A stretch of 64,000 bases of DNA from Pedobacter sp. KBS0701 (GCF_005938645.2 NZ_CP042171.1:4092001-4156000), one strand, 5' to 3'. Positions 17,931 through 25,523 are shown, counted from the stretch's first letter. Notes: a model not told the origin generated them from the letters alone. Numbers and translations: made by a program.

Positions 17931-18545
17931 ATGGAAAACAAAAATCTAAAAAAACGCTTCAAAAAGCCTTTGTTAACTTTCATTACAATTGCTTTGTTAT
18001 CTTCAAACGCAACCGTTAAGGCCCAAAATCAGGAGCATGTACAACCAAGTGTCGAAAAGTCTGTTTTTGGTGCTCAGGCTGGCCTTTTGGGTATTTGGGT
18101 TAATAATGAAGCCAAATTAACTAATGCCATCGCCTTAAGGAGTGAGATCGGTTTTGATGGCGGTTTCTGGGGCGGTAGCTTTTATCCAAAAAACGGCTAT
18201 GTGTTTACGCCGATCATCGCAGCAGAACCTCGCTTTTATTATAATCTTAGTAAAAGAACCAGGAAAAATAAAAGCATCAAAAATAACTCAGCGAATTTTA
18301 TTTCACTAAGAACCAGTTTTCATCCTGATTGGTTTACCATTTCCAATTATGAAAAGGTCAGTATCGTTAGCGATTTATCCATTATTCCAACCTGGGGCAT
18401 CAGACGCCATATCGGAAACCATTTCAATTATGAGGCCGGATTAGGAGTTGGCTATCGCTATTATTTCGCAAAAAGTGCTGGTTATCTAAAAAATGAAAGT
18501 GATGTCGCTATAAACCTTCATTTAAGGATAGGTTACACTTTTTAG
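17931..18545 (+). CDS. putative outer-membrane beta-barrel protein
   Basis: 204 aa. A basic N terminus, a hydrophobic core (LLTFITIALLSSNATVKAQ) and a likely signal-peptidase site after KAQ are followed by alternating beta-strand segments rich in Gly, Phe and Tyr. It ends with INLHLRIGYTF, a C-terminal Phe typical of outer-membrane barrels. I do not recognise a named family. It has its own candidate promoter and terminator and so seems monocistronic. Confidence 0.75.
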   Translation: MENKNLKKRFKKPLLTFITIALLSSNATVKAQNQEHVQPSVEKSVFGAQAGLLGIWVNNEAKLTNAIALRSEIGFDGGFWGGSFYPKNGYVFTPIIAAEPRFYYNLSKRTRKNKSIKNNSANFISLRTSFHPDWFTISNYEKVSIVSDLSIIPTWGIRRHIGNHFNYEAGLGVGYRYYFAKSAGYLKNESDVAINLHLRIGYTF

Positions 18546-18566
18546 TATTACAATCCCCACTTCAAT

Positions 18567-18600
18567 TCCCTAAAAAAGCTAGATTTTTAGGGGATTTTTT
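18567..18600 (+). terminator. intrinsic terminator after the outer-membrane protein gene
   Basis: 10-bp stem TCCCTAAAAA / TTTTTAGGGA with a 7-base loop, followed by T6. Confidence 0.8.
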
Positions 18601-18649
18601 CATTAAAAACCAGCAACATTTTAGATGTTAAAAAATTTTGTAATATATA

Positions 18650-18680
18650 TTTAAAATTCAGCAAGAATAACTTAACTTTG
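18650..18680 (+). promoter_or_regulatory. candidate promoter of atpD-atpC
   Basis: A perfect TAnnTTTG element, TAACTTTG at 18673-18680. A TTTA sequence 19 bases upstream is one mismatch from the TTTG -33 box. The predicted start of transcription is near 18687, about 60 bases before the atpD ATG. Confidence 0.55.
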
Positions 18681-18748
18681 CCAACCGAATTGGAGCCCCT
18701 ATAAACAGCTTTAATTCATTGACTGTAATAAATTTACTCACAACAGAT

Positions 18749-20251
18749 ATGCCTAACTTAGGAAAAATAGCACAAATTATCGGCCCTGTGGTTGACGTTA
18801 GCTTTGCTGATGATGCCCATCTACCTAAAATTTTTGATGCGTTAGAGATAACGAAAGAAAATGGACAAAAAATCGTTTTAGAAGTTCAACAGCACTTAGG
18901 TGAAGACCGCGTACGTGCAATTTCGATGGATTCTACAGATGGTTTGGTTCGTGGTATGCAAGTAGTTGATACTGGCGCTGCGATTAAAATGCCAGTTGGC
19001 GACCAGATTAAAGGTCGTTTATTTAATGTAGTTGGAGAAGCGATTGACGGTATCAACACAGTTGATAAAACAGACGGTCGTCCTATTCATGCAACCCCTC
19101 CTAAGTTCGAAGATTTATCTACTGAAACTGAGGTGCTTTTTACAGGTATTAAAGTAATCGATTTATTAGAGCCTTATGCTAAAGGTGGTAAAATCGGTTT
19201 ATTCGGTGGTGCTGGTGTAGGTAAAACAGTATTGATCATGGAGTTGGTTAACAACATCGCTAAGGCTTATGCTGGTTTATCAGTATTCGCAGGTGTTGGT
19301 GAGCGTACACGTGAGGGTAACGATTTACTTCGCGAGTTTATCGAATCAGGCGTAATCAACTATGGTGACGAATTCTTACATTCTATGGAAAAAGGTGGAT
19401 GGGATTTGAAAGCTGTTGATACTGAAAAATTGAAAGAATCTAAAGCAACATTGGTTTTCGGACAAATGAACGAGCCTCCTGGTGCACGTGCACGTGTAGC
19501 ATTATCAGGATTAACAGTTGCTGAATATTTCCGTGATGGTGATGGCGAAGGCGCTGGAAAAGATATCCTTTTCTTCGTTGATAACATTTTCCGTTTTACA
19601 CAGGCAGGTTCTGAGGTATCGGCTTTATTAGGTCGTATGCCATCAGCGGTAGGTTACCAACCAACCTTAGCTACAGAGATGGGTTTAATGCAAGAGCGTA
19701 TTACGTCAACAAAACGTGGATCAATTACATCAGTACAAGCGGTATATGTACCTGCGGATGATTTAACTGACCCTGCTCCGGCAACAACTTTTGCCCACTT
19801 AGATGCTACTACAGTACTTTCGCGTAAAATTGCTGAGTTAGGTATTTATCCTGCGGTAGATCCATTGGATTCTACTTCACGTATCCTTTCTCCTGCTGTT
19901 TTAGGTGATGAGCACTATAACACTGCACAACGTGTTAAAGAAACTTTACAACGTTATAAAGAATTACAGGATATCATCGCGATCTTAGGTATGGATGAAT
20001 TATCTGAAGAAGATAAATTAGTTGTATCAAGAGCACGTCGTGTTCAGCGTTTCTTATCTCAACCTTTCCACGTAGCTGAGCAGTTTACAGGCTTAAAAGG
20101 TGTATTGGTTGACATTAAAGATACCATCAAAGGATTTAACATGATCATGGATGGTGAAGTTGATGAGTACCCTGAAGCTGCATTTAACTTAGTTGGTAGC
20201 ATTGAAGATGCAATCGAAAAAGGTAAAAAATTATTAGCAGAAGCGAACTAG
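18749..20251 (+). CDS. atpD: F1Fo ATP synthase subunit beta
   Basis: 500 aa from ATG 18749 (MPNLGKIAQIIGPVVDV). An upstream TTG would add ten residues outside the family, so I rejected it. Walker A is GGAGVGKTVLIMEL, and the catalytic Glu/Arg finger region (GERTREGND, ALLGRMPSAVGYQPTL) and the DELSEEDKL motif near the C terminus are present. It is the catalytic subunit of the membrane ATP synthase. Only atpC follows; the other subunits are not in the window, as is usual in Bacteroidota, where atpD-atpC form a separate unit. Codon use is strikingly regular, as expected for a highly expressed gene. Confidence 0.98.
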   Translation: MPNLGKIAQIIGPVVDVSFADDAHLPKIFDALEITKENGQKIVLEVQQHLGEDRVRAISMDSTDGLVRGMQVVDTGAAIKMPVGDQIKGRLFNVVGEAIDGINTVDKTDGRPIHATPPKFEDLSTETEVLFTGIKVIDLLEPYAKGGKIGLFGGAGVGKTVLIMELVNNIAKAYAGLSVFAGVGERTREGNDLLREFIESGVINYGDEFLHSMEKGGWDLKAVDTEKLKESKATLVFGQMNEPPGARARVALSGLTVAEYFRDGDGEGAGKDILFFVDNIFRFTQAGSEVSALLGRMPSAVGYQPTLATEMGLMQERITSTKRGSITSVQAVYVPADDLTDPAPATTFAHLDATTVLSRKIAELGIYPAVDPLDSTSRILSPAVLGDEHYNTAQRVKETLQRYKELQDIIAILGMDELSEEDKLVVSRARRVQRFLSQPFHVAEQFTGLKGVLVDIKDTIKGFNMIMDGEVDEYPEAAFNLVGSIEDAIEKGKKLLAEAN

Positions 20252-20255
20252 TATT

Positions 20256-20330
20256 GAGATTTGAGCATCAAGTATTAAGATTGCAAACACAGTCTTGATA
20301 CTTGGTCCTACTTACTTGATACTCAAATCC
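20256..20330. repeat. long imperfect palindrome of TACTTGATACT words between atpD and atpC
   Basis: GATTTGAGCATCAAGTA at the left pairs with TACTTGATACTCAAATC at the right (16 of 17). Inside it AAGTATTAAGATT pairs with AGTCTTGATACTT with G-T pairs allowed. The right half carries the word TACTTGATACT 13 bases before the atpC start, an arrangement repeated before leuD, ilvA and hemB. Confidence 0.75.
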
Positions 20331-20336
20331 AAAAAC

Positions 20337-20582
20337 ATGAATTTAGAAATATTAACTCCAGATAAAAAAGTTTTCGAAGGTGAAGTAACAGCAGTTACGG
20401 TTCCTGGTACTTTAGGTTCTTTTCAGATTTTAAAAGACCATGCTGCCATCATCTCTACTTTAGAAGATGGAGAAGTTATTATAAAAGCAAATAAAGCTGA
20501 TGAACAACGCTTTTTTATTAAAGGCGGTGTAGTAGAAGCTATCCACAACAAAATTGTGGTTTTAGCTGAAGGTATCGCTTAA
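20337..20582 (+). CDS. atpC: F1Fo ATP synthase subunit epsilon (short form)
   Basis: 81 aa from ATG 20337 (MNLEILTPDKKVFEGEV). It holds the N-terminal beta-sandwich of epsilon (VTVPGTLGSFQILKDHAAIISTLEDG) and ends at VVLAEGIA. The C-terminal helical hairpin found in E. coli epsilon, which inhibits ATP hydrolysis, is absent. Short epsilon subunits are usual in this phylum. It connects the F1 rotor to the c-ring. The spacer to atpD is a palindromic repeat. Confidence 0.93.
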   Translation: MNLEILTPDKKVFEGEVTAVTVPGTLGSFQILKDHAAIISTLEDGEVIIKANKADEQRFFIKGGVVEAIHNKIVVLAEGIA

Positions 20583-20605
20583 GCAAATAATTAACTCATT
20601 TAAGA

Positions 20606-20641
20606 AGCCTCCCGATTTAAAAAATACGGGAGGCTTTTTGT
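20606..20641 (+). terminator. intrinsic terminator of atpD-atpC
   Basis: Perfect 9-bp stem AGCCTCCCG / CGGGAGGCT with a 12-base A/T loop, then T5. Confidence 0.85.
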
Positions 20642-21033
20642 TTAATTTGCTATTTCAAAACAATTATAACCAGAATTAGGCTTTAAAAAATATTTAGAGA
20701 TTGTTTAAAATCGATCCTTCACCCTGAACTGTAGCGAAGCGGAAAGCTACGAAGTAACTTTATTTCAGTGTCTATATTAAAACACTAGTTTTCTCTATAT
20801 TTCATCACCAAAATAACATATAAATTTTCAATTTTCGGAGCACCCTGAGGCATTTTAGGCAGAAAAACAGAAAATTTATAATGCAAGCATAACAAACAGA
20901 CCATATACCGTTTTGATATCTGGTCTACAGCTATCGGCATTAAATAACTAATTCAACTCTATTTAAGAATATTATTCTGGTTACAACACAAATACAAGAA
21001 TAAAATTCTTATTTAACTTTTTTCTGATTTCTC
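20642..21033. other. gene-free spacer upstream of the ilvE leader
   Basis: About 390 AT-rich bases. The only recognisable element is a short fragment of the dispersed spacer family (CTGAACTGTAGCGAAGCGG near 20725). No open frame or RNA gene stands out. Confidence 0.4.
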
Positions 21034-21064
21034 TTGCATATTAATGAACCAAAAACTAAATTGG
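21034..21064 (+). promoter_or_regulatory. weak promoter candidate for the ilvE leader
   Basis: TTG at 21034, 20 bases, then TAAATTGG at 21057-21064, one mismatch from TAnnTTTG. It would start transcription near 21070, about 18 bases before the leader-peptide ATG. An alternative near-match is TAACTTTT at 21014. Confidence 0.3.
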
Positions 21065-21087
21065 TTTTTATAAACATTAAGATAATA

Positions 21088-21222
21088 ATGACAATTCAGA
21101 ACAACTCATTTACTAGACAAATTACTGCGAAAGCGGCAGGTAATGTAGTGCTGTTACCTGTCATTTTACTTAACCTCCTACTCCTAAACATTTTATGGAG
21201 TAAGAAAATGGGCAGCTTTTAA
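21088..21222 (+). CDS. branched-chain leader peptide of ilvE (attenuator ORF)
   Basis: 44 codons, ATG 21088 to TAA 21220. An upstream in-frame TTG at 21034 is less likely. The N-terminal third is polar; residues 20-36 are VVLLPVILLNLLLLNIL, where 14 of 17 residues are Leu (9), Val (3) or Ile (2). The leucine codons include the otherwise rare CTC and CTA back to back. The frame ends 28 bases before a strong terminator that precedes ilvE. Control-codon runs followed by a terminator are the signature of amino acid operon leader peptides such as ilvL and leuL of enterobacteria. I know of no annotation of this one. Confidence 0.8.
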   Translation: MTIQNNSFTRQITAKAAGNVVLLPVILLNLLLLNILWSKKMGSF

Positions 21223-21282
21223 ATAGATTTTAAAAAACTAAATATACCTAAAGCGTCCCGATACAAACGGGACGCTTTTTTT
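21209..21282 (+). promoter_or_regulatory. transcription attenuator of ilvE
   Basis: Two mutually exclusive pairings. Terminator: AAGCGTCCCG (21251-21260) with CGGGACGCTT (21268-21277), followed by T7. Antiterminator: TGGGCAGCTTT (21209-21219), the 3' end of the leader gene, with the 5' arm 21250-21260, giving about 9 pairs around a 2x2 internal loop. The last leucine codon (21193-21195) is 14 bases before the antiterminator strand, so a ribosome stalled at the Leu/Val/Ile run would leave that strand free, while one reaching the stop would cover it and let the terminator form. Confidence 0.7.
21251..21282 (+). terminator. leader terminator before ilvE
   Basis: Perfect 10-bp GC-rich stem with a 7-base loop and seven T. 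It lies between the leader peptide and ilvE, about 120 bases before the ilvE start, where a constitutive terminator would make no sense without regulation. Confidence 0.88.
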
Positions 21283-21400
21283 AAATAACAAAAGACAGTA
21301 TTATGAACCGTCCATAATAAATAGTCAAAATAAAATATGGAATGCTTATTTATCATGCTAGGCTTCCATCTGACGGTTAAAAAACAATAAGAATAAACAG

Positions 21401-22291
21401 ATGAAATACTATAATTCTAATACGATTATTTACCTTGACGGACAGTTTGAAAAGGCTGTAAACAGCAGTACTGATCTTTACGGACAGTCGCTACACTACG
21501 GTTATGCTGCTTTCGAGGGTATTAGAGCCTATAAAACGCATAATGGCAACCGCATTTTCAAAGCTGCCGCCCATTTCGATCGCTTAGAGCGTTCTTGCCA
21601 GTTAGCAAACATTCCTTTTCCATGGGATAAACAAGAATTAATTGCTGCAACCTATAAATTACTTCAGTTGAACAAACTGAAAGATGCCTATATCCGCCCA
21701 CTGGTTTTTTGCCATCCAAACATGAAATTGAATGAGCCTAGCGGCGTTTCCATATTGATCTGTGCCTGGGAATGGGATGCTTACTCGGGCAATAAGCTGT
21801 TAAATTTAACCATTTCTGATTACGAGAGGCCAAATCCAAAATCGACTCCAATGGAAGCGAAATTGAGTGGCAACTATGTTAATTCTATTTTGGCAACTAC
21901 AGCAGCAAACATTAAAGGTTACGATGAAGCTTTACTTTTAGATATGCATGGCTTTGTTGCCGAAGCATCAGGAGCAAATATCTTCCTTGAAAAGGACGGA
22001 AAATTGTACACCCCATCTTTAGGGAACATTTTACCAGGCATTACCCGTGCAACTGTAAAAGAGCTTTGCACTGTTCTGGATATAGAGTGTATTGAGAAAA
22101 AATTAACGGTAGAAGACCTTAAAAATGCCGATGGCGCTTTCTTATGCGGAACAGCCACCGAGATAGCTGGCATTGCCTCCATCGATGATATTGTTTATCG
22201 CCCACTATGGCGGGAATCTATTGGTTATACCATACAACGTGCCTATAAAAACCTGGTGCTAGAAAAAGTGAATTACGAGGTGATTATATAG
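21401..22291 (+). CDS. ilvE: branched-chain amino acid aminotransferase
   Basis: 296 aa class IV PLP-dependent aminotransferase. The phosphate- and substrate-binding parts LHYGYAAFEGIRAY and RLERSC are present, the PLP Schiff-base lysine is K154 in MEAKLSGNYVNS, and the later motif EASGANIFLEKDG holds the conserved Glu. It transfers the amino group in the last step of leucine, isoleucine and valine synthesis (and first step of breakdown), in the cytosol. It is preceded by an attenuator with a Leu-rich leader and followed by a methyltransferase gene 121 bases on. Confidence 0.95.
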   Translation: MKYYNSNTIIYLDGQFEKAVNSSTDLYGQSLHYGYAAFEGIRAYKTHNGNRIFKAAAHFDRLERSCQLANIPFPWDKQELIAATYKLLQLNKLKDAYIRPLVFCHPNMKLNEPSGVSILICAWEWDAYSGNKLLNLTISDYERPNPKSTPMEAKLSGNYVNSILATTAANIKGYDEALLLDMHGFVAEASGANIFLEKDGKLYTPSLGNILPGITRATVKELCTVLDIECIEKKLTVEDLKNADGAFLCGTATEIAGIASIDDIVYRPLWRESIGYTIQRAYKNLVLEKVNYEVII

Positions 22292-22294
22292 ATT

Positions 22295-22351
22295 GGTTTG
22301 ATAATTCATAGTCAAATGGTTAATGGTCAGTTTGACTATGAACTATCAACC
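22295..22351. repeat. long palindrome between ilvE and the methyltransferase gene
   Basis: GGTTTGATAATTCATAGTCA(AA) at 22295-22316 pairs with its near-complement at 22331-22351, including a perfect 12-bp core TTCATAGTCAAA / TTTGACTATGAA, around a 14-base loop. It starts a few bases past the ilvE stop and is not followed by a T-run, so it suits mRNA stabilisation or processing rather than termination. Confidence 0.7.
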
Positions 22352-22412
22352 AAAAAACAATTGACCAAAAACAAAAAGTTAACCAATAGAAGACCATTCA
22401 GGTAGAGAACAG

Positions 22413-22991
22413 ATGACTGAAGAAATCAATCAAAATTATCCAGAAGCTTACCAACAAATAAATACGGCTACCAAGGCTTCGGGTTTTGATATGGCATCAG
22501 ACGTATTAACCTGCTCTTTGCTTAAAACCCTTGCTGCAACCAAACCTTCAGGTAAATTTCTGGAACTTGGAACCGGAACAGGTTTGTCTACTTCATGGAT
22601 TTTAGATGGCTTAGATCAGGAAAGCACACTTACTTCGATAGATAACGACGCTAAATGTTTAGCCATTGCCAAAACATTTCTCGGTAGTGACGATCGTTTA
22701 ACATTAGTTGATACCGATGGCGCGGAGTGGATTGAAAAGAATAGAGACAAAAAATTCGATTACATATTTGCCGATACCTGGCATGGAAAATATTTGCTTT
22801 TAGACGAGGTACTATCCATGCTTAACACCGGCGGACTTTACATCATTGATGATATGCTGCCTCAATCGAATTGGCCTGAAGGTCATCAGGATAAAGCGAT
22901 TAAATTGGTTAAAGATTTAGAATCTCGTGATGATTTGCATTTAACCAAGCAGGTTTGGGCTACAGGAATTGTAATCGGAGTAAAAAAATAG
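22413..22991 (+). CDS. class I SAM-dependent O-methyltransferase
   Basis: 192 aa. The SAM-binding motif FLELGTGTGLSTSWI is at about 50, the acidic ribose contact SIDNDAKC at about 75-82 and the metal-type motif YIFADTWHGKYLLLDE follows, as in the family of catechol/caffeoyl-CoA-like O-methyltransferases. Cytosolic, no signal peptide. It sits between ilvE and the ilvD attenuator, so it probably shares the ilvE transcript. No role in branched-chain synthesis is known for it; the substrate is not predictable. Confidence 0.8.
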   Translation: MTEEINQNYPEAYQQINTATKASGFDMASDVLTCSLLKTLAATKPSGKFLELGTGTGLSTSWILDGLDQESTLTSIDNDAKCLAIAKTFLGSDDRLTLVDTDGAEWIEKNRDKKFDYIFADTWHGKYLLLDEVLSMLNTGGLYIIDDMLPQSNWPEGHQDKAIKLVKDLESRDDLHLTKQVWATGIVIGVKK

Positions 22992-23012
22992 AGAAATACA
23001 TTAAAATAGTTC

Positions 23013-23041
23013 TTTGCATTTATAATAAGTTAGTATGTTTG
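23013..23041 (+). promoter_or_regulatory. candidate promoter of the ilvD leader transcript
   Basis: TTTG at 23013-23016, 17 bases, then a perfect TAnnTTTG element TATGTTTG at 23034-23041. The predicted transcription start is within a few bases of the leader-peptide ATG at 23048, so the leader may be translated from a leaderless or nearly leaderless mRNA. Confidence 0.55.
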
Positions 23042-23047
23042 TGATTC

Positions 23048-23125
23048 ATGAATTTAAACACAAACATTATTAGCAACCTAATTATTGTCATTTCTCAACA
23101 GAGAGGTGGAAATCGTTGCGTATAA
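23048..23125 (+). CDS. branched-chain leader peptide of ilvD (attenuator ORF)
   Basis: 25 codons, ATG 23048 to TAA 23123. The product starts MNLNTNIISNLIIVIS and ends QQRGGNRCV. It has five Ile, two Leu and two Val, with the run L-I-I-V-I at residues 11-15. The codons after the run (AGA GGT GGA) contain the RNA that can pair with the terminator. A 20-base gap separates the stop from a strong terminator placed before ilvD. Compared with the ilvE leader the bias is toward Ile rather than Leu, matching the Ile/Val role of ilvD, ilvB, ilvN and ilvC downstream. Confidence 0.82.
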   Translation: MNLNTNIISNLIIVISQQRGGNRCV

Positions 23126-23176
23126 TACAAAATATACCCTATCGAAACCGCCTCCAAAACGAGGCGGTTTTTTTTT
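23103..23176 (+). promoter_or_regulatory. transcription attenuator of the ilvD operon
   Basis: Terminator: AAACCGCCTC (23145-23154) with GAGGCGGTTT (23161-23170), followed by T to 23176. Antiterminator: GAGGTGG (23103-23109) with CCGCCTC (23148-23154), seven consecutive pairs including one G-U. The last Ile codon (23090-23092) lies 11 bases before the antiterminator strand. The geometry equals that of the ilvE attenuator although the sequences differ, which argues for function. Confidence 0.75.
23145..23176 (+). terminator. leader terminator before ilvD
   Basis: Perfect 10-bp stem with a 6-base loop and a T-run of nine, 48 bases before the ilvD start. Confidence 0.9.
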
Positions 23177-23224
23177 GCCTCAAAATATTTACAACTAACA
23201 GAACCAGAATATACATTTTAAACA

Positions 23225-24907
23225 ATGAGCGAATTAAACAAGTACAGTAAAACATTTACACAAGATCCAACACAACCTGCTGCACAAGCAATGCTTTATG
23301 GAATCGGTTTAACCGATGCTGATATGGCTAAAGCTCAGGTTGGTATTGCAAGTATGGGCTACGATGGCAACACCTGCAACATGCACTTAAACGACCTTGC
23401 AAAAGACGTCAAAGCTGGGGTCTGGAAAAATGATTTAGTCGGCTTGGTTTTTAATACAATTGGGGTAAGTGATGGGATGAGCAACGGTACAGATGGGATG
23501 CGTTACTCATTGGTTAGCCGTGATGTAATTGCTGATAGTATCGAAACCATTTGCGGCGGGCAATATTATGATGGCATTATATCCATCCCTGGCTGTGATA
23601 AAAATATGCCAGGTGCCATCATGGCTATGGCACGTTTAGACCGTCCTTCAATTATGGTTTATGGCGGTACAATTGCCCCAGGCCATTATAAAGGAGAAGA
23701 ATTGAATATTGTTTCGGCATTCGAGGCATTAGGACAAAAAATCTGCGGTAATCTTTCAGAAGAAGATTATCAGGGCATTATTAAACACACTTGTCCAGGT
23801 GCCGGGGCATGCGGAGGTATGTATACCGCAAATACCATGGCATCAGCAATTGAGGCCTTGGGTATGAGTTTACCTTATTCATCTTCAAATCCAGCCATAA
23901 GCCCGGAGAAAAAACAAGAATGTTTAGATGCCGGTAAATACATCAAGGTTTTACTGGAGAAAGATATTAAACCATCAGATATCATGACGCGAAAAGCATT
24001 TGAAAATGCAATCCGTTCGATCATTGTATTAGGTGGTAGTACCAATGCTGTTTTGCATTTTATCGCTATGGGTAAAGCCATTGGCGTAGAAATTACACAG
24101 GATGATTTTCAGAAAATGAGCGATGTAACTCCGGTACTTGCCGATTTCAAACCTAGTGGAAAATATTTAATGCAGGATTTACACCAATATGGCGGTATCC
24201 CTGCTGTACTAAAATATTTATTAAATGAAGGCTTGTTGCATGGCGATTGCTTAACCGTAACCGGAAAAACTATGGCTGAGAATTTAGCCGATGTGAAATC
24301 GGTTATGGATTACGATCAGAAAATCGTTCAAAAATTAAGCGAACCGATAAAAGCAACTGGTCACTTACAGATTCTTTACGGAAACCTTGCCGAAAAGGGT
24401 TCTGTAGCCAAAATCAGCGGTAAAGAAGGTGAAAAATTTGAAGGTCCGGCACGCGTATTTGATGGTGAGCATGATTTGATCGCAGGTATTTCCAGCGGCC
24501 GTGTTCAACCTGGCGATGTCATCGTAATTAAAAACTCAGGTCCGGTAGGTGCACCAGGTATGCCAGAGATGTTAAAACCAACCTCAGCAATTATTGGTGC
24601 AGGTTTAGGTAAATCAGTTGCTTTAATCACTGATGGACGTTTTTCAGGTGGTACACACGGTTTTGTAGTTGGTCACATCACACCTGAATCTTACAAAGGT
24701 GGTTTAATCGGTTTGGTTGAAGATGAAGATCGAATCTTAATTGATGCCGTAAACAACATTATCAGTTTACAGGTGAGCGAAGAAGTGATTGCCGAGCGGA
24801 GAAAAAACTACGTTCAGCCAGCATTAAAAGTAACAAAAGGTGTTTTATATAAATATGCTAAAACAGTTTCAGACGCAGCTAGTGGTTGCGTAACTGACGA
24901 ATACTAA
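23225..24907 (+). CDS. ilvD: dihydroxy-acid dehydratase
   Basis: 560 aa. Iron-sulfur and metal ligands are in YDGNTCNMHL, PGCDKNMPGAIMAM and TCPGAGACGGMYTANTM; the C-terminal FSGGTHGFVVGHITPE closes the active site. It dehydrates dihydroxyisovalerate and dihydroxymethylvalerate to the 2-keto acids of valine/leucine and isoleucine. First structural gene after the second attenuator, so its expression and that of the genes behind it should respond to charged tRNA-Ile/Val/Leu. Confidence 0.97.
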   Translation: MSELNKYSKTFTQDPTQPAAQAMLYGIGLTDADMAKAQVGIASMGYDGNTCNMHLNDLAKDVKAGVWKNDLVGLVFNTIGVSDGMSNGTDGMRYSLVSRDVIADSIETICGGQYYDGIISIPGCDKNMPGAIMAMARLDRPSIMVYGGTIAPGHYKGEELNIVSAFEALGQKICGNLSEEDYQGIIKHTCPGAGACGGMYTANTMASAIEALGMSLPYSSSNPAISPEKKQECLDAGKYIKVLLEKDIKPSDIMTRKAFENAIRSIIVLGGSTNAVLHFIAMGKAIGVEITQDDFQKMSDVTPVLADFKPSGKYLMQDLHQYGGIPAVLKYLLNEGLLHGDCLTVTGKTMAENLADVKSVMDYDQKIVQKLSEPIKATGHLQILYGNLAEKGSVAKISGKEGEKFEGPARVFDGEHDLIAGISSGRVQPGDVIVIKNSGPVGAPGMPEMLKPTSAIIGAGLGKSVALITDGRFSGGTHGFVVGHITPESYKGGLIGLVEDEDRILIDAVNNIISLQVSEEVIAERRKNYVQPALKVTKGVLYKYAKTVSDAASGCVTDEY

Positions 24908-24950
24908 AATCAAAAAATCATCCCTGGATTAGTTGATTATTAAAAAACAG

Positions 24951-25523
24951 ATGATGCAAATAATTAAAAGTATTCAGAATAGGATTTATGAAATCCAGGG
25001 AGAAAGAGTAATGCTCGATTTTGATCTGGCAGCACTTTATGAGGTTGAAACGAAAGCGCTAAATCAGGCAGTAAAACGTAACATAAAGCGTTTTCCAGAT
25101 GATTTTATGTTCCGGCTCACGCCAGTTGAATGGGAAAGTATCCGGTCACAAATTGTGACCGCATCTTCAGAAAAGACTGATGCGTCCTCAAAAATTGTGA
25201 TGATAAGTCAAAATAAAAGAAATGTGGGTGTAACACCTTATGCCTTTACAGAACAAGGTGTAGCCATGTTAAGCGGCGTTGTAAATAGCGACAAAGCCAT
25301 TAACATGAACATTGCCATTATGAGAGCCTTTGTTGATGTTCGCAAAATATTGCTGAAACAAAGCAATCTTAATGAACAATTAACAGAAATTAAAGAACGG
25401 ATTGGCGAACATGACGTTCAGCTTAACGAACTTTATGATGCCATGGAAAACTTAATTGACGAGAAAATTGCTCAAATAAAGTGGAAAGACAGAGAAAGAA
25501 TTGGGTTTAAAATTAAAGAATAA
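24951..25523 (+). CDS. ORF6N-domain protein inside the ilv operon
   Basis: 190 aa from ATG 24951 (a TTG at 24933 is an alternative start). The N-terminal ORF6N domain (about 5-100) has the family pattern RIYEIQGERVMLDFDLAALY ... LNQAVKRNIKRFPDDFMF and FTEQGVAMLSGVV; the C-terminal part is a predicted coiled coil. ORF6N proteins are DNA-associated and usually found in phages and mobile elements. Here one sits between ilvD and ilvB, 43 and 21 bases from its neighbours on the same strand. It may be an inserted gene that kept the operon readable; a role in branched-chain control is only speculation. Confidence 0.85.
   Translation: MMQIIKSIQNRIYEIQGERVMLDFDLAALYEVETKALNQAVKRNIKRFPDDFMFRLTPVEWESIRSQIVTASSEKTDASSKIVMISQNKRNVGVTPYAFTEQGVAMLSGVVNSDKAINMNIAIMRAFVDVRKILLKQSNLNEQLTEIKERIGEHDVQLNELYDAMENLIDEKIAQIKWKDRERIGFKIKE

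Noticed and set aside
18719..18748. TTG-started N-terminal extension of atpD
   Set aside because: The ten extra residues are not found in beta subunits, while ATG 18749 gives the standard N terminus.
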